64,000 nt of DNA, from positions 124,001-188,000 of the forward strand of contig NZ_VCNG01000002.1 in NCBI RefSeq assembly GCF_006227205.1, written 5' to 3'. This DNA is from Pseudomonas sp. ICMP22404 (lineage in GTDB: Bacteria; Pseudomonadota; Gammaproteobacteria; Pseudomonadales; Pseudomonadaceae). Within the stretch, counting starts at the first letter, position 1. Every line of letters begins with the position of its first letter. Below the pieces are notes generated by a model, which had not been told where the DNA came from, did not search any database, and saw only the letters and a program-made list of their open reading frames with translations. A program made the position numbers and the translations under genes. Positions 7,712 through 20,785 of this stretch are shown here, piece after piece.

Positions 7712-9709
7712 ATGACTGCCGAACACCCGACCGACTTGGCGTACAACCCCAACTTACCGCTGTCTCACGCCTTGTTGTTGCCACGTATTGCGATTGAAAA
7801 CACCATGCCGGTGATCGACGGCGGGCAGTTCGCCGCCAAGGCCGTAGCGGGGCAGAACGTCACGGTGACCAGCAAGGTCTTCACCGATGGTCATGACAAG
7901 CTGGCCGTGCGAATCCGCTGGCGTGCACTGGACGATGAGGTGTGGAACAGCGAGGTCATGACCGACCTGGGCAATAACGGCTGGCGGGGCCAGTTCAATG
8001 TGCCAGCCCAGGGCCGCTATGTATTTTGCATCGAGGCCTGGTTCGACCAGTACGCCAGCTTCTGCTACGAACTGGAGAAGAAATACGGCGCCGGCGTCCC
8101 CATCAGCCTGGAATTGCAGGAAGGGCGCAACCATGTGCTACAAGCCTCCGAGCGCAGCGATGGCGAGTTGAGCGAACAATTGGCCGCGTTGCACCACGAG
8201 CTTTCGGGGTTGTTGCCGGCCGAGCAAGTTGCTTTGTTCCTTGCACCGCACAGTGCCGACCTGATGTCCCTGGCCGATCACCGGCCTTACCTGAGTATCA
8301 GTCCCGAATATCCACTGGATGTGGAGCGCGAACGGGCAGAGTTCGCCAGTTGGTATGAACTGTTTCCCCGCTCGATCACCGACGATCCTCGCCGCCATGG
8401 CACGTTCAACGATGTGCATTCGCGTCTGGCGATGATCCAGGACATGGGCTTTGACGTCCTCTACTTCCCACCGATTCATCCCATCGGGCGCAGTTTTCGC
8501 AAAGGGCCGAACAATTCCCTCACCGCCGGTCCCGACGACCCGGGCAGCCCGTATGCCATCGGCAGCGAAGAAGGTGGCCATGAGGCGATCCATCCGCAAC
8601 TGGGCACCCGGGAAGACTTCCGGCGCCTGGTGGCGGCGGCGCAGGCCCATGGCCTGGAAATCGCCCTCGATTTCGCCATCCAGTGTTCCCAGGACCACCC
8701 CTGGCTTAAGCAGCATCCGGGCTGGTTCAGTTGGCGGCCGGACGGCACGATCAAATACGCGGAAAACCCTCCGAAGAAATACCAGGACATCGTCAACGTC
8801 GACTTCTACGCGGCGGAGGCGATTCCCAGTCTCTGGACAGAGCTGCGGGACATTGTGGTGGGGTGGGTCAACGAAGGCGTGAAGATGTTCCGCGTCGACA
8901 ATCCCCACACCAAACCCTTGCCGTTCTGGCAGTGGCTGATCGCCGATGTGCGGGCCCGACATCCCGAAGTGATCTTCCTCGCCGAAGCCTTTACCACACC
9001 GGCGATGATGGCCCGGCTGGGCAAGGTCGGTTATTCCCAGAGCTACACCTATTTCACCTGGCGCAATACCAAGGCCGAGTTGGCGACCTATTTCAGCGAA
9101 CTCAACCAGTCGCCGTGGCGTGAGTGTTATCGACCGAATTTCTTCGTCAATACCCCCGACATCAACCCGGCCTTTCTCCATGAGTCGGGGCGCGCGGGTT
9201 TTCTGATCCGTGCGGCACTGGCGACCATGGGCTCGGGCCTGTGGGGGATGTATTCGGGCTTCGAACTCTGCGAGTCGGCGCCGGTGCCGGGCAAGGAGGA
9301 ATACCTCGATTCGGAGAAGTACGAAATCCGGCCGAGGGACTTCACCGCACCGGGCAATATCATTGCCGAAATCGCCCAGCTCAACCGCATCCGCCGCCAG
9401 AACCCGGCGCTGCAAACGCACTTGGGCCTGAAAATCTACAACGCCTGGAACGACAACATTCTGTTTTTCGGCAAGCGCACGCCTGACGGCAGCAACTTTG
9501 TCCTGGTGGCGGTCAGCCTCGATCCGCACAACCCCCAGGAAGCCAATTTCGAGTTGCCATTGTGGGAAATGGGCTTGCCGGACGACGCCCAGACCCAGGG
9601 CGAGGACTTGATGAACGGGCACCGCTGGACCTGGTATGGCAAGTACCAGTTCATGCGCATCGACCCGGGATACCAGCCGTTCGGGATCTGGCGGATCAGC
9701 ACGTCTTGA
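7712..9709 (+). CDS. glgE: Alpha-1,4-glucan:maltose-1-phosphate maltosyltransferase GlgE
   Basis: This 665-residue GH13 enzyme transfers maltosyl units from maltose-1-phosphate to the non-reducing end of alpha-1,4-glucan. The N-terminal beta domains precede the catalytic barrel. The nucleophile is D396 in [11 protein letters not shown], the acid/base E425 in FLAEAFTTP, and [18 protein letters not shown] is typical of GlgE. Length fits the family. It begins a three-gene set with treS-mak and glgB, which supply its substrate and branch its product. Start ATG at 7712 with AAAGGAGCG upstream. An AlgU-like promoter lies at 7593. Confidence 0.95.
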   Translation: MTAEHPTDLAYNPNLPLSHALLLPRIAIENTMPVIDGGQFAAKAVAGQNVTVTSKVFTDGHDKLAVRIRWRALDDEVWNSEVMTDLGNNGWRGQFNVPAQGRYVFCIEAWFDQYASFCYELEKKYGAGVPISLELQEGRNHVLQASERSDGELSEQLAALHHELSGLLPAEQVALFLAPHSADLMSLADHRPYLSISPEYPLDVERERAEFASWYELFPRSITDDPRRHGTFNDVHSRLAMIQDMGFDVLYFPPIHPIGRSFRKGPNNSLTAGPDDPGSPYAIGSEEGGHEAIHPQLGTREDFRRLVAAAQAHGLEIALDFAIQCSQDHPWLKQHPGWFSWRPDGTIKYAENPPKKYQDIVNVDFYAAEAIPSLWTELRDIVVGWVNEGVKMFRVDNPHTKPLPFWQWLIADVRARHPEVIFLAEAFTTPAMMARLGKVGYSQSYTYFTWRNTKAELATYFSELNQSPWRECYRPNFFVNTPDINPAFLHESGRAGFLIRAALATMGSGLWGMYSGFELCESAPVPGKEEYLDSEKYEIRPRDFTAPGNIIAEIAQLNRIRRQNPALQTHLGLKIYNAWNDNILFFGKRTPDGSNFVLVAVSLDPHNPQEANFELPLWEMGLPDDAQTQGEDLMNGHRWTWYGKYQFMRIDPGYQPFGIWRISTS

Positions 9710-9741
9710 GAGGTTCTATGGCGAGCGCAATGGTGAGGCAA

Positions 9742-9832
9742 CCTGTGGGAGCAAGGCTCGCCCGCGATGAAGCTGACGCGATCTTCCAGAAACCGAGGCG
9801 TCTGTATCGCGAGCAAGCTTTGCTCCCACAGA
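9742..9832. repeat. REP pair (type 1) inside the glgE-treS gap
   Basis: Diverged copies GTGGGAGCAAGGCTCGCCCGCGA and its counterpart face each other in the roughly 190-base gap between glgE and treS. A hairpin here could set different stability or abundance of the upstream and downstream parts of the operon message. Confidence 0.8.
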
Positions 9833-9903
9833 CAGATCCTCTTGCCCTAAAGAACAGCGCAAGCCCGTCCCAGCGGCTTTATTGAATTCATCAGGAGTTG
9901 CAC

Positions 9904-12900
9904 ATGGCGAAGAAACCGCGGTCAGCCACGTTCATCAAGGACCCGCTCTGGTACAAGGATGCGGTGATCTATCAGGTACACGTCAAATCCTATTTTGATT
10001 CCAACAACGACGGTATCGGCGATTTCCCTGGCCTGATCGCCAAGCTCGACTACATCGCAGACCTGGGCGTCAACACCATCTGGCTGTTGCCGTTCTACCC
10101 ATCGCCCCGGCGCGACGACGGTTATGACATTGCCGAATACCGTGGCGTCAGTCCCGACTACGGCACCATGGCCGATGCGCGGCGCTTCATCGCCGAAGCC
10201 CACAAGCGCAACCTGCGGGTCATCACCGAACTGGTCATCAACCACACCTCCGACCAGCACCCGTGGTTCCAGCGGGCACGCAAGGCCAAGCGCGGTTCCA
10301 AGGCGCGGGATTTCTACGTCTGGTCCGATGATGACCACAAGTACGACGGCACCCGGATCATTTTCCTCGACACCGAGAAGTCCAACTGGACCTGGGACCC
10401 GGTGGCCGGCCAGTACTTCTGGCACCGCTTCTATTCCCACCAGCCCGACCTCAACTTCGATAATCCGCAGGTCATCAAGGCCGTGCTGTCGGTGATGCGC
10501 TATTGGCTGGACATGGGCATCGACGGCCTGCGCCTGGACGCGATCCCTTACCTGATCGAACGCGATGGCACCAATAACGAAAACCTGCCCGAGACCCATG
10601 ATGTCCTCAAGCTGATCCGCGCCGAGATCGACGCCAACTACCCCGACCGCATGCTGCTGGCCGAAGCCAATCAATGGCCGGAGGACACCCAACTGTACTT
10701 CGGCGATGTCGATGCCCAGGGCCTGAACGGTGACGAATGCCACATGGCGTTCCACTTCCCGCTGATGCCGCGCATGTACATGGCGCTGGCCCAGGAAGAC
10801 CGCTTTCCCATCACCGACATCCTGCGCCAGACGCCCGAGATCCCGGCCAATTGCCAATGGGCGATTTTCCTGCGCAACCATGATGAGTTGACCCTGGAAA
10901 TGGTCACCGACAAGGAGCGCGATTACCTGTGGAACTACTACGCGTCCGACCGTCGGGCGCGCATCAACCTGGGCATCCGTCGACGCCTGGCGCCGCTGGT
11001 GGAGCGCGACCGTCGTCGGGTCGAATTGCTCAACAGCCTGCTGCTGTCGATGCCCGGCACGCCGACCTTGTACTACGGTGACGAAATCGGCATGGGCGAC
11101 AACATCTACCTGGGTGACCGCGACGGTGTGCGCACGCCGATGCAGTGGTCCATCGACCGCAATGGCGGCTTCTCCCGGGCCGACCCGGCCAGCCTGGTGC
11201 TGCCACCGATCATGGACCCGCAGTACGGCTATCAGTCGGTCAACGTCGAAACCCAGGCGGGCGATCCGCATTCGCTGCTCAACTGGACCCGGCGGATGCT
11301 GGCGGTGCGCAAGCAGTCCAAGGCTTTCGGTCGTGGCACCCTGAAAATGCTGTCGCCGAGCAACCGGCGGATCCTGGCCTATACCCGTGAATACACCGGG
11401 CCGGATGGCAAGCATGAAATCATTCTCTGCGTGGCCAACGTGTCCCGCAGCGCCCAGGCCGCCGAGCTGGACCTGTCGACCTACGCGGGCATGGTTCCGG
11501 TTGAGATGCTGGGGGGCAATGCCTTCCCACCCATCGGCCAGCTGAATTTCCTGCTGACCCTGGCGCCTTATGGCTTCTATTGGTTCGCCCTGGCGGCGGA
11601 AAACCAGATGCCGAGCTGGCACGTGGAGCCGGCCCAGAGCCTGCCGGATTTCACCACCCTGGTCTTGAAAAAACGCCTGGAAGAATTGCTCGAAGCGCCA
11701 TCGCGCACCACCCTGGAGCAAACCATCCTGCCGAGCTGGCTGCAGAACCGGCGCTGGTTCGCCGGCAAGGACAGCGCCATCGAGAAGGTCGACATCGTCT
11801 ATGGCGTGCGTTTCGGTGATCCGCAGCATCCGGTGCTGCTCAGCGAAATCGACGTCACCAGTGGCGGCCAGACGCTGCGTTACCAACTGCCTTTCGGCCT
11901 GTTGGCCGAAGATCAGGTCGGCGCGGCGCTACCGCAACAACTGGCACTGTCCCGGGTCCGCCGGGTACGTCAGGTGGGGTTGATCACCGATGCGTTCAGC
12001 CTGGAAAGCTTCATCCGGGCCGTGCTGAACAGCATGCAGGCGGCCACGGTGCTGCCGTACGCCGATGGCGAGTTACGTTTCGAACCCACCGAGGGATTGG
12101 CGGCGCTGAATCTGGGTTCCGAGCCGGAGGTGCGTTACCTGTCCGCGGAACAGTCCAACAGTTCGGTGGTGGTGGGCGGCAGCCTGGTGCTCAAGCTGAT
12201 CCGCAAGGTCGCTTCCGGCGTACATCCGGAACTGGAGATGAGCGCCTACCTGACCGCCGCGGGCTTCAGCAATATTTCGCCGCTGCTGGGTTCGGTGATT
12301 CGCCGCGACAGCGAGGGCGAGGATGCGCTGCTGATGATCGCCCAAGGCTACCTGAGCAACCAGGGCGATGCCTGGGAATGGACCCAGAACAACCTCGAAC
12401 GTGCGTTGCGTGATGAGCTGGCCGATGCGGTGTCCGAGCAGGAGCAGCATTACAACGCGTTGGGTGAACTGAAGGATTTCGCCGGCATGCTCGGCCAGCG
12501 CCTGGGCGAAATGCACCAGGTGCTGGCCCAGGCCACCGACAACCCGGACTTCACCCCGCAGAAAACCACCGCCAAGGACGCCCAGGCCATCGGCCGGGAC
12601 GTGGCTGCCCAAGTGGAAAATGCCTTGCGTCTGCTCAAGCAGCACCAGAGCCAATTGAACCCGGCGGACCAAGCCATGGTCGCACGCTTGCTGGAGCAGA
12701 AAAAAGCCGTCCTGGCCCATGTCCAGGAATTGGCCGGCAAGGCCGCCGGTGGTTTGCGCATCCGGGTTCATGGCGATTTGCATCTGGGGCAGGTGCTGGT
12801 GATCAAGGGCGACGCCTACCTGATCGACTTCGAAGGCGAACCGGCTCGGCCGTTGCACGAACGCAGGGGCAAGCACAGCCCGTACAAGGATGTCAGCGGC

Positions 12901-13248
12901 GTGCTGCGCTCCTTCGATTACGCGGCGGCCATGGCGATTCACTTGCACACCGTCGACAGCACGGCCGACGCCGACGCGGCGCGCCAACGGGTTGCCGATC
13001 GCTATTTGACCGAGGCTCGCCAGGCATTTGTCCAGGCATATCGACTGGCGGCAGCTAGTCTTGCTCATGAGTGGAAGGATGCTGAAGGCGAAGACGCCGC
13101 GCTGGCGTTGTTCGGCCTGGAGAAGGCGGCCTATGAAGTGGCCTATGAAGCCGAGAATCGCCCCGCCTGGCTGCCCGTGCCGTTGCACGGTCTGTACGGG
13201 TTATTGAGTGGGCTTGAACCCTTTTCCGACTTGGGCGGACCGATTTAG
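9904..13248 (+). CDS. treS: Trehalose synthase fused to maltokinase (TreS-Mak/Pep2)
   Basis: This 1114-residue bifunctional protein has an N-terminal GH13 trehalose synthase (about 1-550) that interconverts trehalose and maltose: nucleophile D212 in [10 protein letters not shown], acid/base in [10 protein letters not shown], and FLRNHDEL. The C-terminal half (about 590-1114) is a maltokinase, with [11 protein letters not shown] at its start and the kinase loop H956-GDLHLGQ then [11 protein letters not shown]. Together they convert trehalose to maltose-1-phosphate for GlgE. In mycobacteria the two activities are separate proteins. Start ATG at 9904 with AGGAG 6 bases upstream. Its stop sits just before the glgB start. 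Confidence 0.95.
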   Translation: MAKKPRSATFIKDPLWYKDAVIYQVHVKSYFDSNNDGIGDFPGLIAKLDYIADLGVNTIWLLPFYPSPRRDDGYDIAEYRGVSPDYGTMADARRFIAEAHKRNLRVITELVINHTSDQHPWFQRARKAKRGSKARDFYVWSDDDHKYDGTRIIFLDTEKSNWTWDPVAGQYFWHRFYSHQPDLNFDNPQVIKAVLSVMRYWLDMGIDGLRLDAIPYLIERDGTNNENLPETHDVLKLIRAEIDANYPDRMLLAEANQWPEDTQLYFGDVDAQGLNGDECHMAFHFPLMPRMYMALAQEDRFPITDILRQTPEIPANCQWAIFLRNHDELTLEMVTDKERDYLWNYYASDRRARINLGIRRRLAPLVERDRRRVELLNSLLLSMPGTPTLYYGDEIGMGDNIYLGDRDGVRTPMQWSIDRNGGFSRADPASLVLPPIMDPQYGYQSVNVETQAGDPHSLLNWTRRMLAVRKQSKAFGRGTLKMLSPSNRRILAYTREYTGPDGKHEIILCVANVSRSAQAAELDLSTYAGMVPVEMLGGNAFPPIGQLNFLLTLAPYGFYWFALAAENQMPSWHVEPAQSLPDFTTLVLKKRLEELLEAPSRTTLEQTILPSWLQNRRWFAGKDSAIEKVDIVYGVRFGDPQHPVLLSEIDVTSGGQTLRYQLPFGLLAEDQVGAALPQQLALSRVRRVRQVGLITDAFSLESFIRAVLNSMQAATVLPYADGELRFEPTEGLAALNLGSEPEVRYLSAEQSNSSVVVGGSLVLKLIRKVASGVHPELEMSAYLTAAGFSNISPLLGSVIRRDSEGEDALLMIAQGYLSNQGDAWEWTQNNLERALRDELADAVSEQEQHYNALGELKDFAGMLGQRLGEMHQVLAQATDNPDFTPQKTTAKDAQAIGRDVAAQVENALRLLKQHQSQLNPADQAMVARLLEQKKAVLAHVQELAGKAAGGLRIRVHGDLHLGQVLVIKGDAYLIDFEGEPARPLHERRGKHSPYKDVSGVLRSFDYAAAMAIHLHTVDSTADADAARQRVADRYLTEARQAFVQAYRLAAASLAHEWKDAEGEDAALALFGLEKAAYEVAYEAENRPAWLPVPLHGLYGLLSGLEPFSDLGGPI

Positions 13249-13259
13249 TGGAGAGCATC

Positions 13260-15494
<2,235 letters not shown>

Positions 15495-15522
15495 CCGTTA
15501 TCAATACCAGAGGCGAATGATG

Positions 15523-15638
15523 GCTGTGGCGAGGGGATTTATCTGTGGCGAGGGGATTTATCCCCGCTCGGTTGCGTAGCGACCGTCAAAAAAGGGGGCC
15601 GCTGCGCAGCCCAGCGGGGATAAATCCCCTCGCCACAA
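15523..15638. repeat. Type 2 extragenic palindrome, expanded copy
   Basis: Copies of GTGGCGAGGGGATTTATCC, the first doubled in tandem, are paired with an inverted copy ending at 15638. Between them lie GCGTAGCGACC and GGGCCGCTGCGCAGCC segments that extend the stem. It separates the convergent glgB and gudD genes. Confidence 0.85.
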
Positions 15639-15658
15639 GAGCAGGGTCTTCCTGAAGA

Positions 15659-17002
15659 TCAGCGCACGAGACACGGCTGCTTGTTGTTGAACGTCCAGCC
15701 TGGAATCAGGTACTGCATCGCCACCGCATCGTCCCGTGCCCCAAGTCCCATGCCTTTGTACAGCTCATGGGCCTTGGCCAACTGATCCATGTCCAACTCG
15801 ATTCCCAGCCCCGGCTTCTTCGGCACCTGCACGCAGCCACCCTGGATCTGCAAGGGTGCCTTGGTCAGCCGTTGGCCGTCCTGCCAGATCCAGTGAGTGT
15901 CGATGGCCGTGATGTCACCCGGCGCGGCGGCGGCCACGTGGGTGAACATCGCCAGGGAAATGTCGAAGTGATTGTTGGAGTGCGAGCCCCAGGTCAATCC
16001 CCACTCATTGCACATCTGCGCCACTCGCACCGAACCCTGCATGGTCCAGAAATGCGGATCGGCCAAGGGGATGTCCACGGACTGCAAGGTGATGGCGTGG
16101 CCCATCTCGCGCCAATCGGTGGCGATCATGTTGGTGGCGGTCTTCAGGCCGGTGGCACGGCGAAACTCCGCCATGACCTCGCGGCCCGAGTAACCGTTCT
16201 CGGCACCGCAAGGGTCTTCGGCATAGGCCAGTACCCGGTGCTGGTCACGGCACAGGCGGACGGCTTCCTTGAGCGACCAGGCGCCGTTCGGGTCCAGGGT
16301 TATGCGGGCCTGGGGGAAGCGTTCGGCCAGGGCGGTGACCGCTTCGATCTCTTCGTCGCCCCTGAGCACGCCGCCCTTGAGTTTGAAGTCCTGGAAGCCG
16401 TAGCGCGTATGGGCCGCTTCGGCCAGGCGCACCACGGCGGCGGCGTCCAGGGCCTTCTCATGGCGTACTCGGAACCAGTCGTTGTCGGCATCCGGCTCGC
16501 TGCGGTAGGGCAGGTCGGTCTGCTGGCGATCACCGACGTAGAACAGATAACCCAGCATCTTCACTTCATCGCGCTGCTGGCCTTCGCCGAGCAGGGCGGC
16601 GACCGGTACGTCCAGGTGCTGGCCGAGCAGATCCAACAAGGCCGCTTCCAGGCCGGTGACCGCATGGATGGTGATACGCAGGTCGAAGGTCTGCAGGCCG
16701 CGGCCCCCGGCATCGCGGTCGGCGAACGCCTGGCGGACGCTGTTGAGGATCTTCTGGTAGGTGCCGATGGGGTTGCCGACCACCAGCGCCCGGGCGTCCT
16801 CGAGAGTCTGGCGAATGCGCTCGCCGCCGGGCACTTCGCCGACGCCGGTACGGCCGGCATTGTCCTTGAGAATGACGACGTTGCGGGTGAAGAACGGGCC
16901 ATGGGCGCCGCTGAGGTTCAGCAACATACCGTCATGGCCGGCCACGGGTACGATCTGCATGCTGGTGATGATCGGGGCTTTGCTGGTTTCTTGGGAATTC
17001 AT
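15659..17002 (-). CDS. gudD: D-glucarate dehydratase
   Basis: This 447-residue enolase-superfamily enzyme dehydrates D-glucarate (and L-idarate) to 5-keto-4-deoxyglucarate. Catalytic features match family numbering: K207-L-K209, metal ligands in LDPNGAW (237-239) and E262, N291, and H341 in [12 protein letters not shown] with Asp in IATDW (296). The start is ATG at 17002 ([10 protein letters not shown]) with AAGGA upstream; longer in-frame readings overlap the transporter gene. It lies 28 bases downstream of an ACS-family transporter, forming an uptake-dehydration unit. The A-rich stretch before its ATG may be a Crc/Hfq site. Confidence 0.95.
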   Translation of the reverse strand: MNSQETSKAPIITSMQIVPVAGHDGMLLNLSGAHGPFFTRNVVILKDNAGRTGVGEVPGGERIRQTLEDARALVVGNPIGTYQKILNSVRQAFADRDAGGRGLQTFDLRITIHAVTGLEAALLDLLGQHLDVPVAALLGEGQQRDEVKMLGYLFYVGDRQQTDLPYRSEPDADNDWFRVRHEKALDAAAVVRLAEAAHTRYGFQDFKLKGGVLRGDEEIEAVTALAERFPQARITLDPNGAWSLKEAVRLCRDQHRVLAYAEDPCGAENGYSGREVMAEFRRATGLKTATNMIATDWREMGHAITLQSVDIPLADPHFWTMQGSVRVAQMCNEWGLTWGSHSNNHFDISLAMFTHVAAAAPGDITAIDTHWIWQDGQRLTKAPLQIQGGCVQVPKKPGLGIELDMDQLAKAHELYKGMGLGARDDAVAMQYLIPGWTFNNKQPCLVR

Positions 17003-17009
17003 TGTTTTT
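17002..17009 (-). promoter_or_regulatory. Candidate Crc/Hfq CA motif at the gudD start
   Basis: On the minus strand AAAAACAA fits AAnAAnAA and runs into the A of the gudD ATG, directly after the AAGGA ribosome site. Such motifs let Hfq/Crc block translation in pseudomonads when better carbon is present. Confidence 0.45.
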
Positions 17010-17030
17010 ATCCTTGAACGAATCGAATGA

Positions 17031-18398
17031 TCAGACGTGGCTGGCCACCGGATTGGCCGGTGTCGTGGCGGTTTTGGGCTTGGGCACATTGCGCGCGGCA
17101 AAGACGATGATTGCAGCGATGATGGACGTGCCCGCCAAGCCATAGAGACCGCCCTGGATCGAACCGGTGTGCTCCTCCAGCAGGCCGAACGTCGTCGGGG
17201 CGACGAACCCGCCAAGGTTGCCCACCGAGTTGATCAGCGCAATGACCCCGGCAGCCACCCGTGCATCCAGGTACGCCTGGGGGATCGGCCAGAACAGCGA
17301 AGACGCCGACTTGAAGCCCAGGGCCGCGAAGCAGATGGCGACGAAGGCAAAGATCGGTCCGCCGACGGTCGACATGAACATCCCCGCCGCTGCAATCAGC
17401 AGCGCAGCCGCGACCCAGGCTTGCTGGAACTTCCATTTGGCCGACAGCGAGGCGAAGGCGTACATGCCGACAATCGACAGCAGCCAGGGAATCGAGTTGA
17501 ACAGCCCGACCTGGAAGTCGCTGAGGTCGCCCATCTTCTTGATGATGCTCGGCAGCCAGAACGTGGCGGCGTAGATCGTCAGCTGAATGAAGAAGTAGAT
17601 CAGGCAGAACAGGATGATCTGGCGATCCTTGAGCAACTGGCCGATGGACAACTTGACCGGGGTCGCCGCTTCGCGGGCCCGCTGTTCGTCATCGATGGTT
17701 TTCACCAGTGCGTCCTGTTCTTCACGGTCCAGCCACTTGGCGTCGTGGGGCTTGGAGTCCAGCCAGAACCAGACGAAGAAGCACAGGCCGACAGAGAACA
17801 TCCCTTCGATGAAATACATCCATTGCCAGCCGTGCATGCCCAGGCCGTTGATCTGCAGCAACAATCCGGACAATGGGCCGGAGATCAACGAAGCGATCGC
17901 CGAACCGCTGAGGAAGATGGCGATGGCTTTGCCGCGCTCGACGGCGGGGAGCCAGCGGGTGAAGTAATAGATCACTCCGGGAAAGAAACCGGCCTCGGCC
18001 ACACCCAGCAAGAAACGCAGGATGTAGAAGTGGGTTTCGTTCTGGATGAAGGCCATGCCGGCTGCCACCAGGCCCCAGGTGAGCATGATGCGGGTCAGCC
18101 AGATGCGCGCGCCGATTCTTTGCAGCAGGATGTTGGAAGGGACTTCGAACAGTGCGTAGCCGATGAAGAACAGCCCGGCGCCGAAGCCGTACGCTGCCGC
18201 ACCGATGCCCAGGTCGTGCTCCATGTGGGCACGCACGAAGCCGATGTTCACACGGTCGATGTAGTTCACGATAAACATGATGACGAACAGCGGCAGGATA
18301 TGGCGCTTGACCTTGGAAATGGCCGACGACAGCACTGGATCCGCGCCGGCATTCGCCTTGAGGCTGGATGTGTTCACTGGTTTTTCTCTCCCACTCAT
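17031..18398 (-). CDS. MFS transporter, anion:cation symporter family, probable D-glucarate permease
   Basis: This 455-residue major facilitator of the ACS family has 12 predicted membrane segments. [14 protein letters not shown] in the first helix and [15 protein letters not shown] after helix 4 are typical of hexuronate/glucarate/tartrate symporters. The neighbouring gudD and FadR-type regulator make D-glucarate or a related sugar acid the probable substrate; that is inference. The start is ATG at 18398 (MSGREKPV), preceded by the same AAAAACA context as gudD; an upstream in-frame ATG at 18482 would add a charged tail. No strong ribosome site is visible for either. Confidence 0.88.
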   Translation of the reverse strand: MSGREKPVNTSSLKANAGADPVLSSAISKVKRHILPLFVIMFIVNYIDRVNIGFVRAHMEHDLGIGAAAYGFGAGLFFIGYALFEVPSNILLQRIGARIWLTRIMLTWGLVAAGMAFIQNETHFYILRFLLGVAEAGFFPGVIYYFTRWLPAVERGKAIAIFLSGSAIASLISGPLSGLLLQINGLGMHGWQWMYFIEGMFSVGLCFFVWFWLDSKPHDAKWLDREEQDALVKTIDDEQRAREAATPVKLSIGQLLKDRQIILFCLIYFFIQLTIYAATFWLPSIIKKMGDLSDFQVGLFNSIPWLLSIVGMYAFASLSAKWKFQQAWVAAALLIAAAGMFMSTVGGPIFAFVAICFAALGFKSASSLFWPIPQAYLDARVAAGVIALINSVGNLGGFVAPTTFGLLEEHTGSIQGGLYGLAGTSIIAAIIVFAARNVPKPKTATTPANPVASHV

Positions 18399-18405
18399 TG
18401 TTTTT
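18398..18405 (-). promoter_or_regulatory. Candidate Crc/Hfq CA motif at the transporter start
   Basis: AAAAACAA on the minus strand abuts the transporter ATG, the same arrangement as at gudD, and fits the AAnAAnAA consensus. The two starts share ATAAAAACAATGA. Confidence 0.42.
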
Positions 18406-18716
18406 ATGCGGGCATCGAGCAGGTGTCGATGTTGATAGACATCATACAACTTGATTTTTTTCGGTGACAAGTTGTTTTTCATGATGTTTGGAGAGGGTGA
18501 TGGCGCTGCTTATGCCGTATTTATTGGTTTATAAGGAGCTTTAGAGCAATTTGTGCCGTGTGGGTGGTTGCATGAAGGAGGTCTTTCAACTGAATGGATA
18601 GCCAAGGAAATCTTGATATTTGGTGTGTTGTCATACAAGTTTGCCCTTGCCACGGTGTACATGCTCCAGCCCGCCGGTGGTAGGATCAGTCAGCCTGTAT
18701 TCGAGGAACCCCGGCG
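18399..18716. other. Divergent promoter region, glucarate transporter / GntR regulator
   Basis: This 318-base region holds two TCATACAA sites (18442-18449 and 18631-18638), the second within a full FadR-type operator. The A/T-rich part near 18455-18480 lies next to the transporter gene. No coding sequence with a ribosome site is evident. Confidence 0.5.
18628..18638. promoter_or_regulatory. FadR/GntR-family operator
   Basis: TTGTCATACAA matches the FadR-subfamily consensus TnGTnnnACnA exactly and is a near-perfect dyad. It lies 79 bases before the adjacent FadR-type regulator, consistent with autoregulation. A half-match sharing TCATACAA lies at 18442-18449 near the transporter. Confidence 0.6.
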
Positions 18717-19427
18717 ATGCAAGACACCGACGCGCCCCAGCGCAAACGTACCCACAATCTGGCCCATGATCTGGTGGCGAAGCTCAGCCAGAGCATCCTG
18801 CTGGGGCAATTGAAACCGGGACAGAAGCTGCCCTCCGAAGGCGCCATCGTGCTGGAGCATGGTGTCAGCCGCACGGTGGTGCGCGAGGCGATTTCCAAGT
18901 TGCAGGCTTCGGGCCTGGTGGAGACGCGCCATGGCATCGGCACCTTCGTGCTGGAGCAAACCGGCGAGCCGGGGCTGCGCCTCAATGTCGATACCGCGGC
19001 AGGGGTGCGGGGCATCCTGGAACTGCGCCTGGGCCTGGAAACCCAGGCGGCTGCCTTGGCGGCCCAACGCCGCAGCGAACAGCATTTGCAGCAGATGCGC
19101 CAGGCGCTGGATGACTACCAGCGGTTGCTCAGCAACAACGACAGCTGCGTCGAAGCCGACCGGCGTTTCCATCTGCTCATCGCCGAGGCCACGGACAACA
19201 CCTGTTTTGTCGAAGTCATGCAGCACCTGGGCAGCGCAATGATCCCCAGGACTCGGGTGAACGTGGCCGAAAGGGGTCAGGTTGACCTGGGGAAACTGGC
19301 GCAGTTGGCCAACCTCGAACACGAGGCCATCTTCAACGCCATCCAACGCCAGGACCCGGACGCCGCCCGCGCCGCCATGTGGCTGCATCTGACCAACAGC
19401 CGTGACCGGTTTGGCGCAGGGGCCTGA
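18717..19427 (+). CDS. FadR-type GntR regulator (FCD domain), probable sugar-acid repressor
   Basis: This 236-residue regulator has an N-terminal winged helix (about 12-75; LKPGQKLPSEGAIVLEHGVS then RTVVREAISKLQASGLVETR) and a helical C-terminal FCD ligand domain with metal-binding-type residues (EADRRFHLLIAEATDN). FCD members bind organic acids. Its position divergent from the glucarate genes, with a consensus operator between, makes it their probable repressor. The ATG at 18717 has AGGA 11 bases upstream. Downstream lies the REP array, so it is probably monocistronic. Confidence 0.9.
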   Translation: MQDTDAPQRKRTHNLAHDLVAKLSQSILLGQLKPGQKLPSEGAIVLEHGVSRTVVREAISKLQASGLVETRHGIGTFVLEQTGEPGLRLNVDTAAGVRGILELRLGLETQAAALAAQRRSEQHLQQMRQALDDYQRLLSNNDSCVEADRRFHLLIAEATDNTCFVEVMQHLGSAMIPRTRVNVAERGQVDLGKLAQLANLEHEAIFNAIQRQDPDAARAAMWLHLTNSRDRFGAGA

Positions 19428-19431
19428 TCGG

Positions 19432-20721
19432 TCGCTATCGCGAGCAAGCTTTGCTCCCACCGCAGCGTAGTCACGAAGTCCATTCACCACCGGACACCGT
19501 GGGAGCAAGGCTTGCCCGCGACAGAGCCATTAGATTCAACATCATCGTTGCTGACCCACCGCTATCGCGAGCAGGCTTTGCTCCCACCGGAAAGCTGCGT
19601 GGTCACGACAGTCCATTCACCACTGAACATCGTGGGAGCAAGGCTTGCCCGCGACAGCGCCATTAGATTCAACATCATCGTTGCTGACCTACCGCTATCG
19701 CGAGCAGGCTCGCTCCCACAATGGGTCTTCCGTGGACACACATTCTGTGACCGGCGCAGATCCCCTGTGGGAGCGAGCCTGCTCGCGATAGCGCCATCAC
19801 AGCCAACATCACCCCGACAGTCAGCAGGCAAAAAAAACCGGCGCAACCGAGGTTGCGAGCAAGCTTTGCTCCCACCGGAAAGCTGCGTGGTCACGACAGT
19901 CCATTCACCACCGGACATCGTGGGAGCAAGGCTTGCCCGCGACAGCGCCATTAGATTCAACATCATCGTTGCTGACCCACCGCTATCGCGAGCAGGCTTT
20001 GCTCCCACCGGAAAGCTGCGTGGTCACGACAGTCCATTCACCACCGGACATCGTGGGAGTAAGGCTTGCCCGCGACAGCGCCATTAGATTCAACATCATC
20101 GTTGCTGACCCACCGCTATCGCGAGCAGGCTCGCTCCCACAATGGGTCTTCCGTGGACACACATCTGTGACCGGCGCAGATCCCCTGTGGGAGCGAGCCT
20201 GCTCGCGATAGCGCCATCACAGCCAACACCACCCCGACAGTCAGCAGGCAAAAAAACCGGCGCAACCGAGGTTGCGAGCAAGCTTTGCTCCCACCGGAAA
20301 GCTGCGTGGTCACGAAGTCCATTCACCACCGGACACCGTGGGAGCAAGGCTTGCCCGCGACAGCGCCATTAGATTCAACATCATCTTTGCTGACCCACCG
20401 CTATCGCGAGCAGGCTCGCTCCCACAATGGGTCTTCCGTGGACACACATTCTGTGACCGGCGCAGATCCCCTGTGGGAGCGAGCCTGCTCGCGATAGCGC
20501 CATCACAGCCAACATCACCCCGACAGTCAGCAGGCAAAAAAAACCGGCGCAACCGAGGTTGCGAGCAAGCTTTGCTCCCACCGGAAAGCTGCGTGGTCAC
20601 GACAGTCCATTCACCACCGGACATCGTGGGAGCAAGGCTTGCCCGCGACAGCGCCATCACAGCCAACATCACCCCGACAGTCAGCAGGCAAAAAAACCGG
20701 CGCAACCGAGGTTGCGCCGGT
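19432..20721. repeat. Higher-order array of REP-type palindromes with terminator fragments
   Basis: About 1.3 kb is built from two unit types. Unit A (about 125-134 bases; GCGAGCAAGCTTTGCTCCCACC ... GGGAGCAAGGCTTGCCCGCGAC, then an ATTAGATTCAACATCATC tail) begins near 19436, 19559, 19856, 19981, 20276 and 20562. Unit B (about 160 bases; CTCGCTCCCACAATGGG ... GGGAGCGAGCCTGCTCGCG, then CAGTCAGCAGGC, poly-A and CCGGCGCAACCGAGGTTG) begins near 19693, 20115 and 20400. The larger period is A-A-B, about 420 bases twice, then A-B of 286. Each B ends in a copy of the left part of the real terminator at 20690-20721. Copies are over 95 percent alike by eye. Confidence 0.9.
20690..20721 (-). terminator. 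Rho-independent terminator of the dhcA-dhcB-atoB operon
   Basis: On the minus strand ACCGGCGCAAC and its exact complement form an 11-base stem with a 4-base loop, followed by seven T. It lies 65 bases after the atoB stop. Partial copies with a 6-base right arm recur inside the adjacent array. Confidence 0.88.
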
Positions 20722-20785
20722 GGTGGTGCCGGTGGCAGTGCGGATATTCGTGGGTCCGCTCAGCCACCGTTGAGCCCGTTGCCGG

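Noticed and set aside
9922..11886. 654-residue reading frame antisense to treS
   Set aside because: Open only because of codon bias on the opposite strand; composition is low-complexity and treS is a certain gene.
17037..18467. 476-residue reading frame antisense to the MFS transporter
   Set aside because: Shadow of a real transporter gene; no family resemblance and no ribosome site.
19432..20721. CRISPR array
   Set aside because: Units are 125-160 bases, palindromic, and lack unique spacers; no cas gene is present. It is a REP-type array.
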